From: Psococerastis gibbosa
Taxonomy: Eukaryota > Arthropoda > Insecta > Psocodea > Psocidae
DNA: 64,000 nt
Reading direction: 5' to 3'
NCBI GenBank assembly: GCA_963971405.1
Contig: OZ020490.1
Location: 19,865,464 to 19,929,463 of the forward strand
Of this stretch, positions 54,340 through 63,867 are shown in pieces. The translations under genes were made by a program, and so were the position numbers. Position 1 is the stretch's first letter. Every line of letters begins with the position of its first letter. The notes beneath the pieces were generated by a model, which worked only from the letters and a program-made list of their open reading frames with translations, was not told where the DNA came from and ran no database searches.

Positions 54340-54690
54340 AGCTGTTGCTGTTTCCAACGCCTGCTTTCAGCATTTCTGCTTTAAGCAACCCTGTCAGCCT
54401 GGCGGGTGGAGTGAGTCTGTTTTTTAACTTGAGGCACCCTAAGGGCAGACTCTTTCACCTCGGGGAAAGGGGAGTTGACTGACTGGGTGGACCTCCTGAT
54501 TATAGTGGATTCCGAACCACTTGGGGAAAATGGTAAAGCCACACGATTAAATTGGAGGTGACCAGGACTCGACTTATACTGCCTAAGCGCGTTATCATGT
54601 CCCACCGGGTTCCCCTTCCAACGCTGTGCACACTACCAAGTTGCCGCAGTTTGAAACATGCTCTGCTCTAATGGAATCAACATGGTAAGA
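54340..54690 (-). repeat. R3 repeat, copy 3
   Basis: Reverse copy of 9485-9885 spanning 'ttccaacgc...cagcatttctgcttta' to 'ccaagttgccgcagtttg', without the A/C-rich tail of the other copies. Confidence 0.65.
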
Positions 54691-54699
54691 CCGTTGGGT

Positions 54700-55320
54700 A
54701 AGAGCTCCTCGTATTTTCATTGATTGCAGTATCTTCATCTATAGTATGTCTACGAAAAAGCTTCTCGAAAATATTAAATAACAAAACCCCATTTGCATCC
54801 TGGCTTGCCGTGATAAAAAACCGCAGATTATAACGATACAAAAGATGTGTAGGTACTTGTTAGAGAATCAAGTCATAAACCTAGCACTCATACCACCTTA
54901 TCCCCATTGGTTGAATATCTTAAAGAGAGCTTGAAGAACTGAAAAGGAGAATGGGAGATACGGCACTTGACTATCGTAAAGGAGGGAGCTTCTTGAAATG
55001 CTCACTGACGGAGAAGTATGCAAATATTTCCAGTTATCTTTCGACATATTGAAAATTTTCAAATTATCTTGTCAGATGCATTTTATCTTGAAAGTGTTTT
55101 TGTCTGCAGTACCTATGATGTTCGCTTTTCTATGCAACGTTGTATTTGAATTGAAGTTATGTATTTCGGCAAATTGTTTGTTTGATGCTATTATTCCAGT
55201 ATGAACAGACAGAAATTCAGATGTTTGTTATTCTGTACAATAGCTCCAATAAAAAATTATCTGAAATACTGGAAGTCATGGAGAGAGGGAGGGACAGAGA
55301 GAGTGGCGTATCCGTGGAAA
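54700..55320. other. Intron segment without recognised feature
   Basis: AT-rich; a GAGAGAG-rich patch lies near 55278-55303. Nothing assignable. Confidence 0.35.
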
Positions 55321-55329
55321 TGACGAGCG

Positions 55330-55624
55330 ATATACCGAGAACCTACGGATAGTAGCCGAAATCAAGAGAGCCCGCATCAGGTGGCTAGGCCACGTGGAAC
55401 GAATGCCAGAAAATAGGGCTACAAGAGCAGCCTTATTTCACAAGGTGCCCCAAGGGAGGAGACGACCACGGATGTGATGGCTGGACGACGTCTAGATGGA
55501 TCTGGCGACTCTTGGTGTCGATGACTGGAGAAGGAAAGCGCCGGACCGCGCATGCTGGCATGATGTGACAGAGCAGGCCAAGGCCCTTCACGGGCAGTAG
55601 CGCCAAGGAGTAAGTTAGTAAGTA
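55330..55624 (+). mobile_element. LINE RT C-terminus with (taag)n tail
   Basis: The plus strand reads ENLRIVAEIKRARIRWLGHV, then ERMPENRATRAALFHKVPQG and RRRPRM, after which stops interrupt WLDDV and MDLATLGVDDWRRKA. It ends 'gcgccaaggagtaagttagtaag'. This is the common 'RIRWLGHVERMP' RT tail of insect LINEs. At least three in-frame stops. The 3' end is shared with 37316-37450. Confidence 0.8.
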
Positions 55625-55823
55625 ATTCCGCCTGAAATCGATCGATTTGTTTTCCCATTAATCGATGCATAGACAGATAGACATTTCATAAAATCAATTT
55701 TTGGGGAAAGTATAAATCTGTCGAAATCTCACAAAGAGAAGACGGAAAGTTCTACAATAGTTCCTTCGTTCTATATCTAGTTCAATCGTTCTATGTGGTA
55801 TGGAGGGATGGATGTTTATTTAC

Positions 55824-56079
55824 CAGGGGCGTAAAGTTGGGGGGTCTAACTTGCCCCCCCCCCCAGCCTCGAGCAATGTAAGATGTGGTTCATACTTCAT
55901 GGTCCCCTTTTCAGCAATATGAATGTAAGCATTCCTTTTTTAGCTTTGTAAAATCTACAGCTATACTTTACAACTATTAAAATGCGTAAAACCCTACTAT
56001 TTTTCCTTATCCTGCCTGATGACGTCATAGGGTCTACTTAGTTTTGCCCCCGCCATCATTCTACAACTTTACACCTCTG
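55824..56079. mobile_element. hAT-like MITE
   Basis: CAGGGGCGTAAAGTTG at the left faces CAACTTTACACCTCTG at the right, with a G run and a C run inside. The flanks TTATTTAC (55816-55823) and ATGTTTAC (56080-56087) agree at 6 of 8 positions, as for an aged 8-bp duplication. It lies immediately before a LINE fragment. Confidence 0.6.
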
Positions 56080-56087
56080 ATGTTTAC

Positions 56088-56450
56088 ACAAGCTATGGAG
56101 AACGGAATTAGTGCATTTGAAATGTGGATATACAGGCGAATGCTGCGCTTGTCCTGGAGAGATCGTGTCCCTAATGATGAGGTCCTTGGACGAATGGATA
56201 CAGAACCCGAGTTGCTGCTGCCGGTTAAAAAACAGAAACTAATATACTCCGACCATGTGATGAGGAACGAAAAATATCGCCTTCTGCTTGTAATAATCCA
56301 AGGGAAGTTAGAAGGACTGAGGGCTCCCGGTGGAAGGACATCGTGGCTGAAAAACCTGTGGCAGCAGTTTGGCAAGAGCACGACTTCCTTTTTCAGAGCA
56401 GCAGTCCCCAAGGTCCAAATTGCCATGATGATGGCCAATCTTCGATAGAA
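56088..56450 (+). mobile_element. LINE RT C-terminal fragment
   Basis: The frame reads MENGISAFEMWIYRRMLRLS, then WRDRVPNDEVLGRM and a diverged remainder ending MMMANLR. The text FEMWxYRRMLxxSWxDxVxNxEVLxR is diagnostic. It overlaps the right flank of the hAT-like MITE. Confidence 0.75.
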
Positions 56451-56784
56451 GGGGCATTTAAAGAAGCAGAATAGTAATAGTAAATTATGTGAGGAGCTTG
56501 GTTACAAACGTGGCCAACTCCGTTTTTTCACAAAATGGGGTTTTGATCCGAACTTGCAGAAAATTTTAATGTCCACCTGCACATTGTAAAATAAAGTGAC
56601 AAAAGCAGACAGATTGCGCACAGAAGCGCTGAGAAGTCTAGGGTTAGCTATAAACTTAATGCAATTTTCAACAGAAAATCCGCTCTCCTGAAAAATTCTA
56701 CAACTTGGAGTTGGCCATGTTTGTAAACAACCTCCTCATGTATACAATATAGCATTTGAGGACACTCCATGCTACGTCATTTCA

Positions 56785-57050
56785 TTTAGACTCGTATCTG
56801 TACCTGGTTAATTCATGTTTTCGCCTGTTTCATTGCGTCAATGGTATGTGGGTCCCAGCTTGTCCATTATCGCTTGTAGCCGGTGTAGGTTGACATCGAG
56901 GTCGTATACCACTTTGCCAAAGGCCAATAATTTGTTACGGAAACAATACAATAAATGTCCGAAATCCATGGGGTCGTTGGCAATGGACAAGGGAGCTATA
57001 GGCCTAGGCTCATAAAGTCCTTCAGGACGTTATTATATTATAATACGTCA
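56785..57050 (+). repeat. R6 repeat, copy 3
   Basis: Close match to 26545-26820 over about 260 bp, ending in an ATT-rich tail (ttattatattataat). Same orientation as the other copies. Confidence 0.65.
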
Positions 57051-57392
57051 TTTCATTGAAAAGGGTTCCTTAAACGTGTAGTTGGGTGCCTGAAAATACC
57101 AACGGATGTACAATAGGTAGTCAATGCGGAAGCCGTGTGTGCTGCTTAGCATGTTTAGAACCTAATTGAGAATCCGGTATGTTTGTGTCTACTTATACCG
57201 CTTATTGCCATTAATACATGGGAAATGACTGTGCTAATGTTTGAGTGTCATTTACACGTCGGTCTTAAATCTCTTTTAGTAAAATTGATGTGGGAGTTAT
57301 GGAGTTCTTCCTGTTTTCTTCCCCTCTGTATGGTGTTTGTGGTTTCTAATGCAGTATGAGTTGTTGATCAATTTTTATATACCGTATACGGG

Positions 57393-57604
57393 TAAACATA
57401 ATAGTCTCCTTAGTAACTTTGTAAAACTTGCTGTCACTCATTGTTAACATTAACTTTGTATAGTTTTACGAATAAAATAAAATTAATAATTCACAACCGG
57501 TTCACAATCGCACTTGACGATGGCGTGAGCCGAAACCGGTTGTGAATTTTTAATTTAATTTAATTCGTAAAACTATACAAAGTTAATTTTAACAATGAGT
57601 GACA
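57393..57604 (+). mobile_element. Retroposon R5, copy 2, with 9-bp target duplication
   Basis: Same ends as 28702-28991 and flanked by GTATACGGG at 57384-57392 and 57605-57613. Here the element is nearly a full palindrome: 'ttgtatagttttacgaata' and 'attcacaaccggtt' on the left match the complement of 'aaaccggttgtgaat' and 'attcgtaaaactatacaaa' on the right, with 'cttgacgatggcgtgagcc' at the centre. Confidence 0.6.
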
Positions 57605-57614
57605 GTATACGGGG

Positions 57615-59230
57615 TTCCTATTCTCTATAATGGTGATTTAAACAAGTTACCCGAGGGGAAATGTATGCATCTAGTCAAGAAACCGTGTGATCTTCCGAAT
57701 TGAAGTTTGTTTTCGTCTTTGTTTTAAATCAATTAAAAATACCCTATTATACGATGCATGCAGTCAGCCGCGGATCTAGAATGAGACCAAGGAGGGGGCT
57801 AAGATTAAAAACTAAATTTTTGGAAAAATAGGGCTGAAATATTGGGGTTTTTCGCATTTTCAGAGCAATAAGGGTTCTATATTATAGGTAATGAATGCAA
57901 CTGAGCTCCCGCGGGAGAAAATTTGTGAAAAATAAGACTGAAATAGTGGGGTTTTACGCATTTTGAGGAATCTAATGGGGGGGGGGGGATCCGCGCTTGC
58001 ATGCAGTAAGTCTTTTACAATTTAAATGAGCCAAATCTTTAATATCTTGCTCTGTTAATTAAATAAACAATAATAAATTTGTAAAAACAACGAATTTTGG
58101 GGTACTGTTTTAAGGCTTCGTTAAATATTTTTCCATGTCGAGTAGCAGTTAATCGAAAATGTGGTAGGTGGCACGAAAATGTCTTCTGCTTGAGTTGCAA
58201 TCTAAGGATTGGTTTGCAGCGAATGTTGTATTTTTCTCCTCCACTCTTGTCTGTTTTGTGCGGTCCTTTTCACGGTACTTTTACGAAAATGTACGATATC
58301 CGTGCGAGAAAGCCATATGTTGAGCGGGAGCGGTAGCAGCCTTAAGCCAAGAACAAAGCTTTTTTTTTTACTCACAGCTCATTAGGCATCAAACGGGTTT
58401 CCTGGCCATCTAATTTTACAATTTAAAAACATGCAGCTCTGGTTGCTACTTTATGGGACAGGGTCATTAGGCTAAGTGGCCCCTATTGCCAACGCCTTTG
58501 CATATTTAGTGAGTATTAAGAAGCTCTGTTCAATTACTGAATAATATTAACACTGAACAGTTCTTGCTCTCAGTCGAATTATTGGCAGCTTTCCCTTTTA
58601 TGTATATGTTGTAATAGCCATGCATAAATTTAAATGTTTTATAGTTGTATTTTTAAAGGTTAAATTGACTTCATGTTGGCACTACACCTATCGGCTCAGC
58701 CGCAGGCTCTATGATACATATTATATAATATAAAATTATACATAATATTATTCAGGTATATTTGTACTGTGCTTGATATTTTTAAATTAAATTAAATAAA
58801 AAATAAAAAAATTCGGTGTGTTTTATTTAACTGCCATTTTGTACTTTGATTTGAATTTAAAAATTTAATAATCCGACTTGCAATTGCAATTGAAGTCGAA
58901 ACTTTGAAAATGAAAAAAAAATCTTTATTTCAACTATAATAACATACCATTGTGGGAGAAAGTTAGCAAAATTATAAAAAAAAATACGTTATAATGACAT
59001 TAAAGTATTCGAGCCCACCTATATTGAACCATGTTTGCATACGGTAGTTACTTGTGTAAAAAATTAAATTAACTTATGGTATACAGTATAGTATTAATCC
59101 GATGGCGACCCTTTGGCGGGATACTCACAATAAGAAAAATAGTGAGCACATTTTGCAAAGACGCTTTCAAAACTCCACCACTCGATTTGATCTTTGTTGA
59201 ACATTTTTTATCTTGTTTTTATAATTTTGT
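57615..59230. other. Intron segment with scattered scraps
   Basis: It holds a G-run block with 'gccgcggatctagaatgaga' and 'ggatccgcgcttgc' (57768-57998), reminiscent of a short G/C-tract element like 9109-9299. A right-arm copy of the 15691 foldback follows (about 58012-58045). A minus-strand LINE scrap (58190-58275) matches 2015-2070. The remainder is AT-rich. Confidence 0.4.
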
Positions 59231-59235
59231 TGTAG

Positions 59236-59510
59236 ACGCTGAGTTTCACATGAAGCGAATGAAACAAGCCGAGCGTATGAACAATCTCATTGCAAAATAC
59301 AAGAACACAGTTGAGCGCGAGAAGACGGAAAAGTCAGATGCGTTAAGGCCTGAGCTGGTGAGACCTGAGAAGAAAGTGGACAAGCTGAGTAAGCTGGGCA
59401 AGCTGGTCGCTGACAAGAAGAAGCGCACACAGGACAAGTACTCTTTCGTTCCCAAGGAGTTTAAATATGATAATCAGCACTACAAATACATTAAATACAA
59501 ATACAATAAG
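59236..59510 (+). CDS. Cow: Testican/Cow, coding exon 5: Lys-rich linker
   Basis: Residues 187-278. Acceptor TTTTGTTGTAG (to 59235); donor AAG|GTAAGT at 59511, phase 0. The exon joins the Kazal module to the EF-hand domain. It is very basic: DAEFHMKRMKQAERMNN, KYKNTVEREKTEKSD, PEKKVDKLSKLGKLVADKKK and KYIKYKYNK, with about 21 Lys and 6 Arg in 92 residues, and should be mostly helical. In vertebrate testicans this region is shorter. The Lys-rich stretch could bind heparan sulfate or nucleic-acid-like polyanions; this is inference from charge. The end KYDNQHYKYIKYKYNK is Tyr-rich. The frame is open upstream of the acceptor as well, so the exact acceptor was chosen by phase with exon 4 (G|AC gives Asp187). 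Confidence 0.85.
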
Positions 59511-59581
59511 GTAAGTTGATCTATTGGTAAAGGTAAATTATGGCAATATGGTGTAATAAATAAATAAAATAAATCTTGACT

Positions 59582-59798
59582 TTTTGTTGTTCTATTGCGA
59601 AGCCAACCTAGCGTAATATTATTTAACAAAGAGTTAGTAGGTGAGTATATTGCCTGCTGTGTCATGCTAGTCATTAGAGGCAGGCACCCTTCCCCTGACA
59701 ATGGGCTCCGCCTTAATTGTTCGATGACTGTGAGGCCCCTGCCTATAATGACTGTTAACACAGCAGGCAATGTATGTCATACTAACCCTTTGTTAAAT
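59582..59798. mobile_element. SINE scrap interrupted by a foldback element
   Basis: 'ctattgcgaagccaacctag' (59591-59611) is the body of the tRNA-Glu SINE. It breaks into an inverted-repeat element, TTTAACAAAGAGTTAGTA (59622) ... TACTAACCCTTTGTTAAA (59797), whose arms hold 'ttgcctgctgtgt' and 'acacagcaggcaa'. A half copy is at 35126-35212. Confidence 0.65.
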
Positions 59799-59799
59799 A

Positions 59800-60575
59800 A
59801 GGTAAGTAGATTACCCCCGGGAGGCGTCGAATTTAAGAGAAAGCTGACATTGATCATCCCAAAATAGTTTGGTTTATATTTTTTTAAATATAATTTAATA
59901 CTTAACTTATAAAGGTTTGGTCCGTTCAATTGGTAGAGGACTATTTCATACACAATTTTATAACGTGTTTTTAGTTGTTATAATTTTTCCATGAATTTGA
60001 TAATTCGATAAATTTCTGGCGCCTATTGGTTTCACGTGATAACCCCTAATAACTGACGCAGACAGTAGGCTGTGGAACGATAAGCTCACGAGAACGTCCA
60101 GAATCGGTAGATGCTGTAGTTTGACCATTGGGCTGAGATTATTGGTAGCAGATCATTGATGTAGGTCTATTGTCAGTAACAACTTATAGTAATGATTACT
60201 ATATACGAGACCGGCCGTACCTGGAGACGTCCTGCAACAATAACGACACTCACCCTTGGTTCGGCGACTGATGTTGATGTTCTCTAGTGTGCCGCTCCTT
60301 GTGCTTGTCTTCTTTTTGTCTGTGTCGAGGTAAATCACTAGGTACGGGTTGTGTTAATAAATATAACGTAATTAAGTTAAGAGAAGCTAAGAAAGCCGAA
60401 ATGATTACCGAATGCTGTCATAGCGAGTTTGCAACTCAAGTATCTATATTCAAATAAGTTAATTGGTTATCAAAATTAGTACCTACTTTTTGTTTCTGTC
60501 AGTACCAGTCTGTCACGAATCTATTTAAGTGAGAAATTGTCTTTATAAGGCCGAAATTAATGTAATTCTATTATT
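59800..60575. other. Remainder of intron 5
   Basis: AT-rich. No coding frame fitting the flanking phases and no repeat family were recognised. Confidence 0.45.
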
Positions 60576-60579
60576 TCAG

Positions 60580-60763
60580 CCTTCTTTCCAAGAAGACAAA
60601 GAAGTAGCCCACAATGAAGTTTTGGACCCCAAGCCCGCTGAAGTGGCCACCAGCAAAGAGTGCACTCCTGCCGCTATGCAAGCCATGGGCAATAGACTTC
60701 TGGATTGGTTCTCAGTAGTCATGGCTGACTCTAAACGACGGCGGCAGCGCACTGTTATTAAAG
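60580..60763 (+). CDS. Cow: Testican/Cow, coding exon 6: start of the SPARC-type domain
   Basis: Residues 279-340. Acceptor TTATTTCAG (to 60579), phase 0; donor AAAG|GTCAGT at 60764, phase 1. A hydrophilic linker (PSFQEDKEVAHNEVLDPKPA) leads to ECTPAAMQAMGNRLLDWFSV, the first helix of the extracellular calcium-binding (SPARC-EC) domain. The CTxxxMxxMGxRLLDWF consensus is shared with testicans and SPARC. A basic KRRRQR patch (330-335) follows. Cys306 should pair with one of the Cys in exon 7. Thirty-three bases after the donor a composite MITE starts, so the beginning of intron 6 has been invaded without touching GTCAGT. Confidence 0.9.
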
Positions 60764-60796
60764 GTCAGTTCTTCTCTAGTACTTACTTTACTTTTA

Positions 60797-61154
60797 GGCG
60801 GGGATTCCACCGACCGTCTAGGGCTAAATACAAAAACGGTAGCAGACATTCAAGACCTCGCATTGCACAATACAAATGACATTGACGGAAATTAGAATTT
60901 TTCTTTTTATAGAAATCTATTAAAATGTTTGTACTTAACATATACCATGACGCCATTTTTTAATTTTAGTTTGTTTGTGTTTTTACTGTATGATCATTGA
61001 TCAATTTTAACTATGGAATAGAGGAAAACATTTCCGTCAATGTCACTTGCATTCTGCAATGCGAGGTCGGTGGAAACCCCGCCTAAGTCTTGAATGTTTG
61101 CTACCACGTCACCGTTTTTGTATTTAACCCTAGCCGGTCGGTGGAATCCCCGCC
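60797..61154. mobile_element. Composite foldback MITE (family F) next to exon 6
   Basis: The outer ends are GGCGGGGATTCCACCGACCG and the complement (...GTCGGTGGAATCCCCGCC), flanked by TTA and TAA. The inner right arm tgcattctgcaatgcgagg and its GGCGG repeat are intact, but the inner left arm lacks the TTA-GGCGGGG piece, so the element has an internal deletion of about 20-30 bp. The MADF-like start is on the minus strand (about 60945-60958). Confidence 0.7.
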
Positions 61155-61216
61155 TAACGGCGCCTTATTCCTCCCACGGAGTCGGCGACACGGATCCTCA
61201 ACTTCCAAGTGTTCTG

Positions 61217-61476
61217 GTGTCAGGTGTTACAGGCACCTGCCTGTGGGCACCGTATATCAAGGTATAGTTGTTGTCACATTCTGTCGCTACTCATGTTTAT
61301 AACCTCGCCTGGCTACGTCACATGAACAGGCTTTCACGGACTGTACCGACTGATAAGCACTCTTCTAGCAATTCATTGACAGCTATACAGGGTGTTACAA
61401 TATATGAGATAGATACAGAATGTGCCAACAACTATACCTTAATATACGGTGCCCACAGGCCTGGTGCACCTGACAC
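61217..61476. repeat. Foldback repeat
   Basis: 'gtgtcaggtg', 'cctgtgggcaccgtatat' and 'aaggtatagttgttg' on the left face their complements at 61426-61476. The enclosed 150 bp include 'cagggtgttacaa'. It adjoins the MITE ending at 61154. Family unknown. Confidence 0.55.
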
Positions 61477-61479
61477 TGG

Positions 61480-62300
61480 TCTTTCGTGTCATCCGGCAAA
61501 AGACCGAGGGTCCTGAGGTCTTCCCTCCCTTTTGTTTCAGGTTACATTCTCGGCCGTCGTATAGGTCTTGTGCCCTCCACCGTGTAGTCCCTCACACGTT
61601 GTAGTAGGTATCCATCTTCTCTTCTTTTCGTGTGGCCCTACCACGCCAGTGAGTTCTTCTTCAGTCTTTAATCGTTTGTTGGTCCGAAATAAGCCCAGTT
61701 GCCGCGCTTATCCCCTACTTGTGAAGTTAAGGTACCCTTCTCCTGTCGATTGTCGAGTTATTTACCAACTGGAATAGTACTTGTACACCGGTACTACAAT
61801 TGAGCCTACCGCATAGTATTAGGAAATTATAATTGTCTTTAAGGCAATTAATTTGCCCAAGTAGTCTCAACGGCAAAATTCAATTTGAGTAAGTCCCTCT
61901 TTTCCTTTACAACCCAGCGTACAACATTTGACTTTGTTCATCTTGTGTTCTTGTCCAAAAAAATACATTCCATATTTAAATCTTTTTAGCATGCGTACAG
62001 TTTCCTCACGGTTTACAATTATTTTGCTTTTTGTATCATCTACTGTTGTATCATCCACCCATATTGAGGGTTGTCGCGTTTTTCTGTACCCATGATTCAT
62101 GGAACTGCTATGCGATTTTTTTTTCTTTAATCGAGGGTAAGTGTAGGATTTGCGGAGTTAGTCATTTAAATTGATTTTGGCAGCGACCTCGCTCATATGC
62201 TGTCTCCTGCTATTTCCGGCGGCAGAACTGTCAACCTTTTACCTGCAAAGACAAATAGAGGTGTTTAAAATATAGTAATGACTAAATATGAACATTGTCT
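61480..62300. other. Remainder of intron 6
   Basis: Mixed sequence without recognised gene or repeat. A T run lies at about 62115-62123. Confidence 0.4.
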
Positions 62301-62309
62301 ATGTTACAG

Positions 62310-62567
62310 GCGAGTTTCCGCTGTGGTGCAAACCCGAGGTGCGCTGGATGTTCGCTCACCTGGACACGGACGGCGACGAGCTGCTGAGCCTGCCCGAGCT
62401 GATTCGCATCGAGCGTGACAAGGAGGAGCGGTGCGTCAAGTCGTGGATTGACCGGTGCGACGTCGACAGAGACCTCTCCATCTCGCACAAGGAGTGGTGC
62501 CGCTGCTTCGACAAGGCGGACCGGCCCTGCTCTGCCGCCAAGAGATCCCAGGCTCCCTATCTCATAG
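62310..62567 (+). CDS. Cow: Testican/Cow, coding exon 7: paired EF-hands
   Basis: Residues 340-426. Acceptor TATGTTACAG (to 62309); donor ATAG|GTATGA at 62568, phase 1 on both sides. EFPLWCKPEVRWMFAHL leads into EF-hand 1 DTDGDELLSLPE (358-369) and EF-hand 2 DVDRDLSISHKE (390-401). Both loops have Asp at positions 1, 3 and 5 and Glu at 12, so calcium binding is expected; the second has Arg at the usual Gly position 4. Cys381, 389, 403, 405 and 413 fit the SPARC-EC disulfides. The exon ends PCSAAKRSQAPYLI, where Cys413 is the first cysteine of the thyroglobulin module completed by exon 8. It is strikingly GC-rich (third positions mostly G or C) compared with exon 5. Confidence 0.93.
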
Positions 62568-62764
62568 GTATGACTCGTTTACGTGTCTTACTTACTTACT
62601 AGCCTACGCCCACCCTTGCCAGGTTAGCCATTTGGTGACGCGCTGACTTGTTCAGTTGAGATGTCTCCACGAAGCCGTTGTTCTTCGTCGTTGGGTTGAG
62701 TGTCAGGGCTGGGCAGTTAGGTAGGTGGGCAGCTGCTGACATGCCCTTCTTTCGCTACCGTACA

Positions 62765-62846
62765 CACACACACACCTGATCAGCAATGTGGCGAAGTGAG
62801 ATAAGTGATAAGTGATAAGATATGATAAGTGAGAAGTGAGATAACC
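62765..62846. repeat. (AC)n and GATAAGT-type simple repeats in intron 7
   Basis: 'acacacacacacacac' (about 62763-62776) is followed by imperfect gataagt/gagaagt units (62799-62842). Intron 7 is only 395 bp, so these make up a fifth of it. Confidence 0.7.
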
Positions 62847-62962
62847 CGGCCATCAAATTATTTGTAATTACATACTATGAGGAGTGTCGGGAGTTTATAA
62901 CATGAGGGCGGAAGTCCAGAAGGACAAGGCATTTCAATAATTGTTTGCTGTTAATTTTTTAG

Positions 62963-63106
62963 GGGCATACGTGCCAGAGTGCGACAGCCAAGGGTTCTAC
63001 GTGCCGACGCAGTGCCACACAGCAGTGGGCATGTGCTGGTGTGTCGACAAGCACGGTGTGGAGTTCGCCAATTCTCGGTCTCGTTCTAGTACCAGGCCTA
63101 ACTGCT
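62963..63106 (+). CDS. Cow: Testican/Cow, coding exon 8: thyroglobulin type-1 domain
   Basis: Residues 426-474. The acceptor is AATTTTTTAG (to 62962), a pyrimidine tract without the usual C before AG. The donor is T|GTAAGT at 63107, phase 1 on both sides. GAYVPECDSQGFYVPTQC is followed by GMCWCVDKHGVEF and ends RPNC. The CWCV signature (450-453) and cysteines 432, 443, 450, 452 and 473, with Cys413 from exon 7, make the six-Cys type-1A pattern. Testican thyroglobulin modules can inhibit cysteine proteases; whether this one does cannot be told. Order after the EF-hands matches SPOCK proteins and Drosophila Cow, not SPARC (which lacks it). Confidence 0.93.
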
Positions 63107-63109
63107 GTA

Positions 63110-63860
63110 AGTTTACTTGTCATACCTGGTTTAGTTAGTCCCCATGTTGTTTGCAGTGCCGGGTTTGGCTATGGGGCCATGGCCCTCCAGGGCCTCCACA
63201 AAAATTCGCAAAATACAAAATTGCAATAGATTAAAAAATCAAAGCAAATAAACTTGTCGAAATATTTGGCGGGACTCCATTTTATCATTGATGGTGGGAT
63301 ATTCATCTAAGCCCAAAGGGTACGTAAGACTATTTTTTATCCGAGAAAGGGCCCCCACAAGGCCAAACCCGGCACTGGTTGTTTGGGTGGTTATATGTGA
63401 GGATGTGGGGAGATAACTTTTCTATGTTTCCTTTTGTTTTTTGTTTTTTAATGTGGGTGAGTGTCTTAGATAAAGCTCCGGGGAGTGGTATCAGAAGGAA
63501 GCCGCTATGCATTGGGAACGAAAAAACATTGCGACTTCTTTTGGATTGCATATAAATAGGACATATACTACGTAGTGGCTTCCTTCGGACTTCACTTTCT
63601 GTAGCTTTACCTATGATGGTGGTAACTATTTTTATTTAATTATCATAATCAGTGGTCAATGTTTGTGTGTCTGTCAATATCTATGCGGCTATGGTAATTT
63701 TGTTTGTTGTGGGATTTGAGGGAACATATTACCAATACAATTCGTTAATACACGACACAAACAGAAAATTAATTAAACTTGGTATGGCCGTTGGCGCAAT
63801 ACAAGATTACAAAACGGTACCTACAAAGGAAATTGTGCACTGTACTATAACTGGTAATTC
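63110..63860. other. Intron 8 of the testican gene
   Basis: AT-rich with 'ggccctccagggcctccac' near 63180 and its partial complement 'gggcccccacaaggcc' near 63348, flanking 'gtgccgggtttggct' and 'gccaaacccggcac'. These make an inverted-repeat element of about 225 bp (roughly 63155-63378). No coding exon. Confidence 0.55.
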
Positions 63861-63867
63861 CTTACAG

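Noticed and set aside
57514-57540. Functional hammerhead ribozyme in R5
   Set aside because: The core departs from the consensus at two places (T for C3, extra T before stem II) and stem I/III partners are not clear. Kept only as a weak resemblance.
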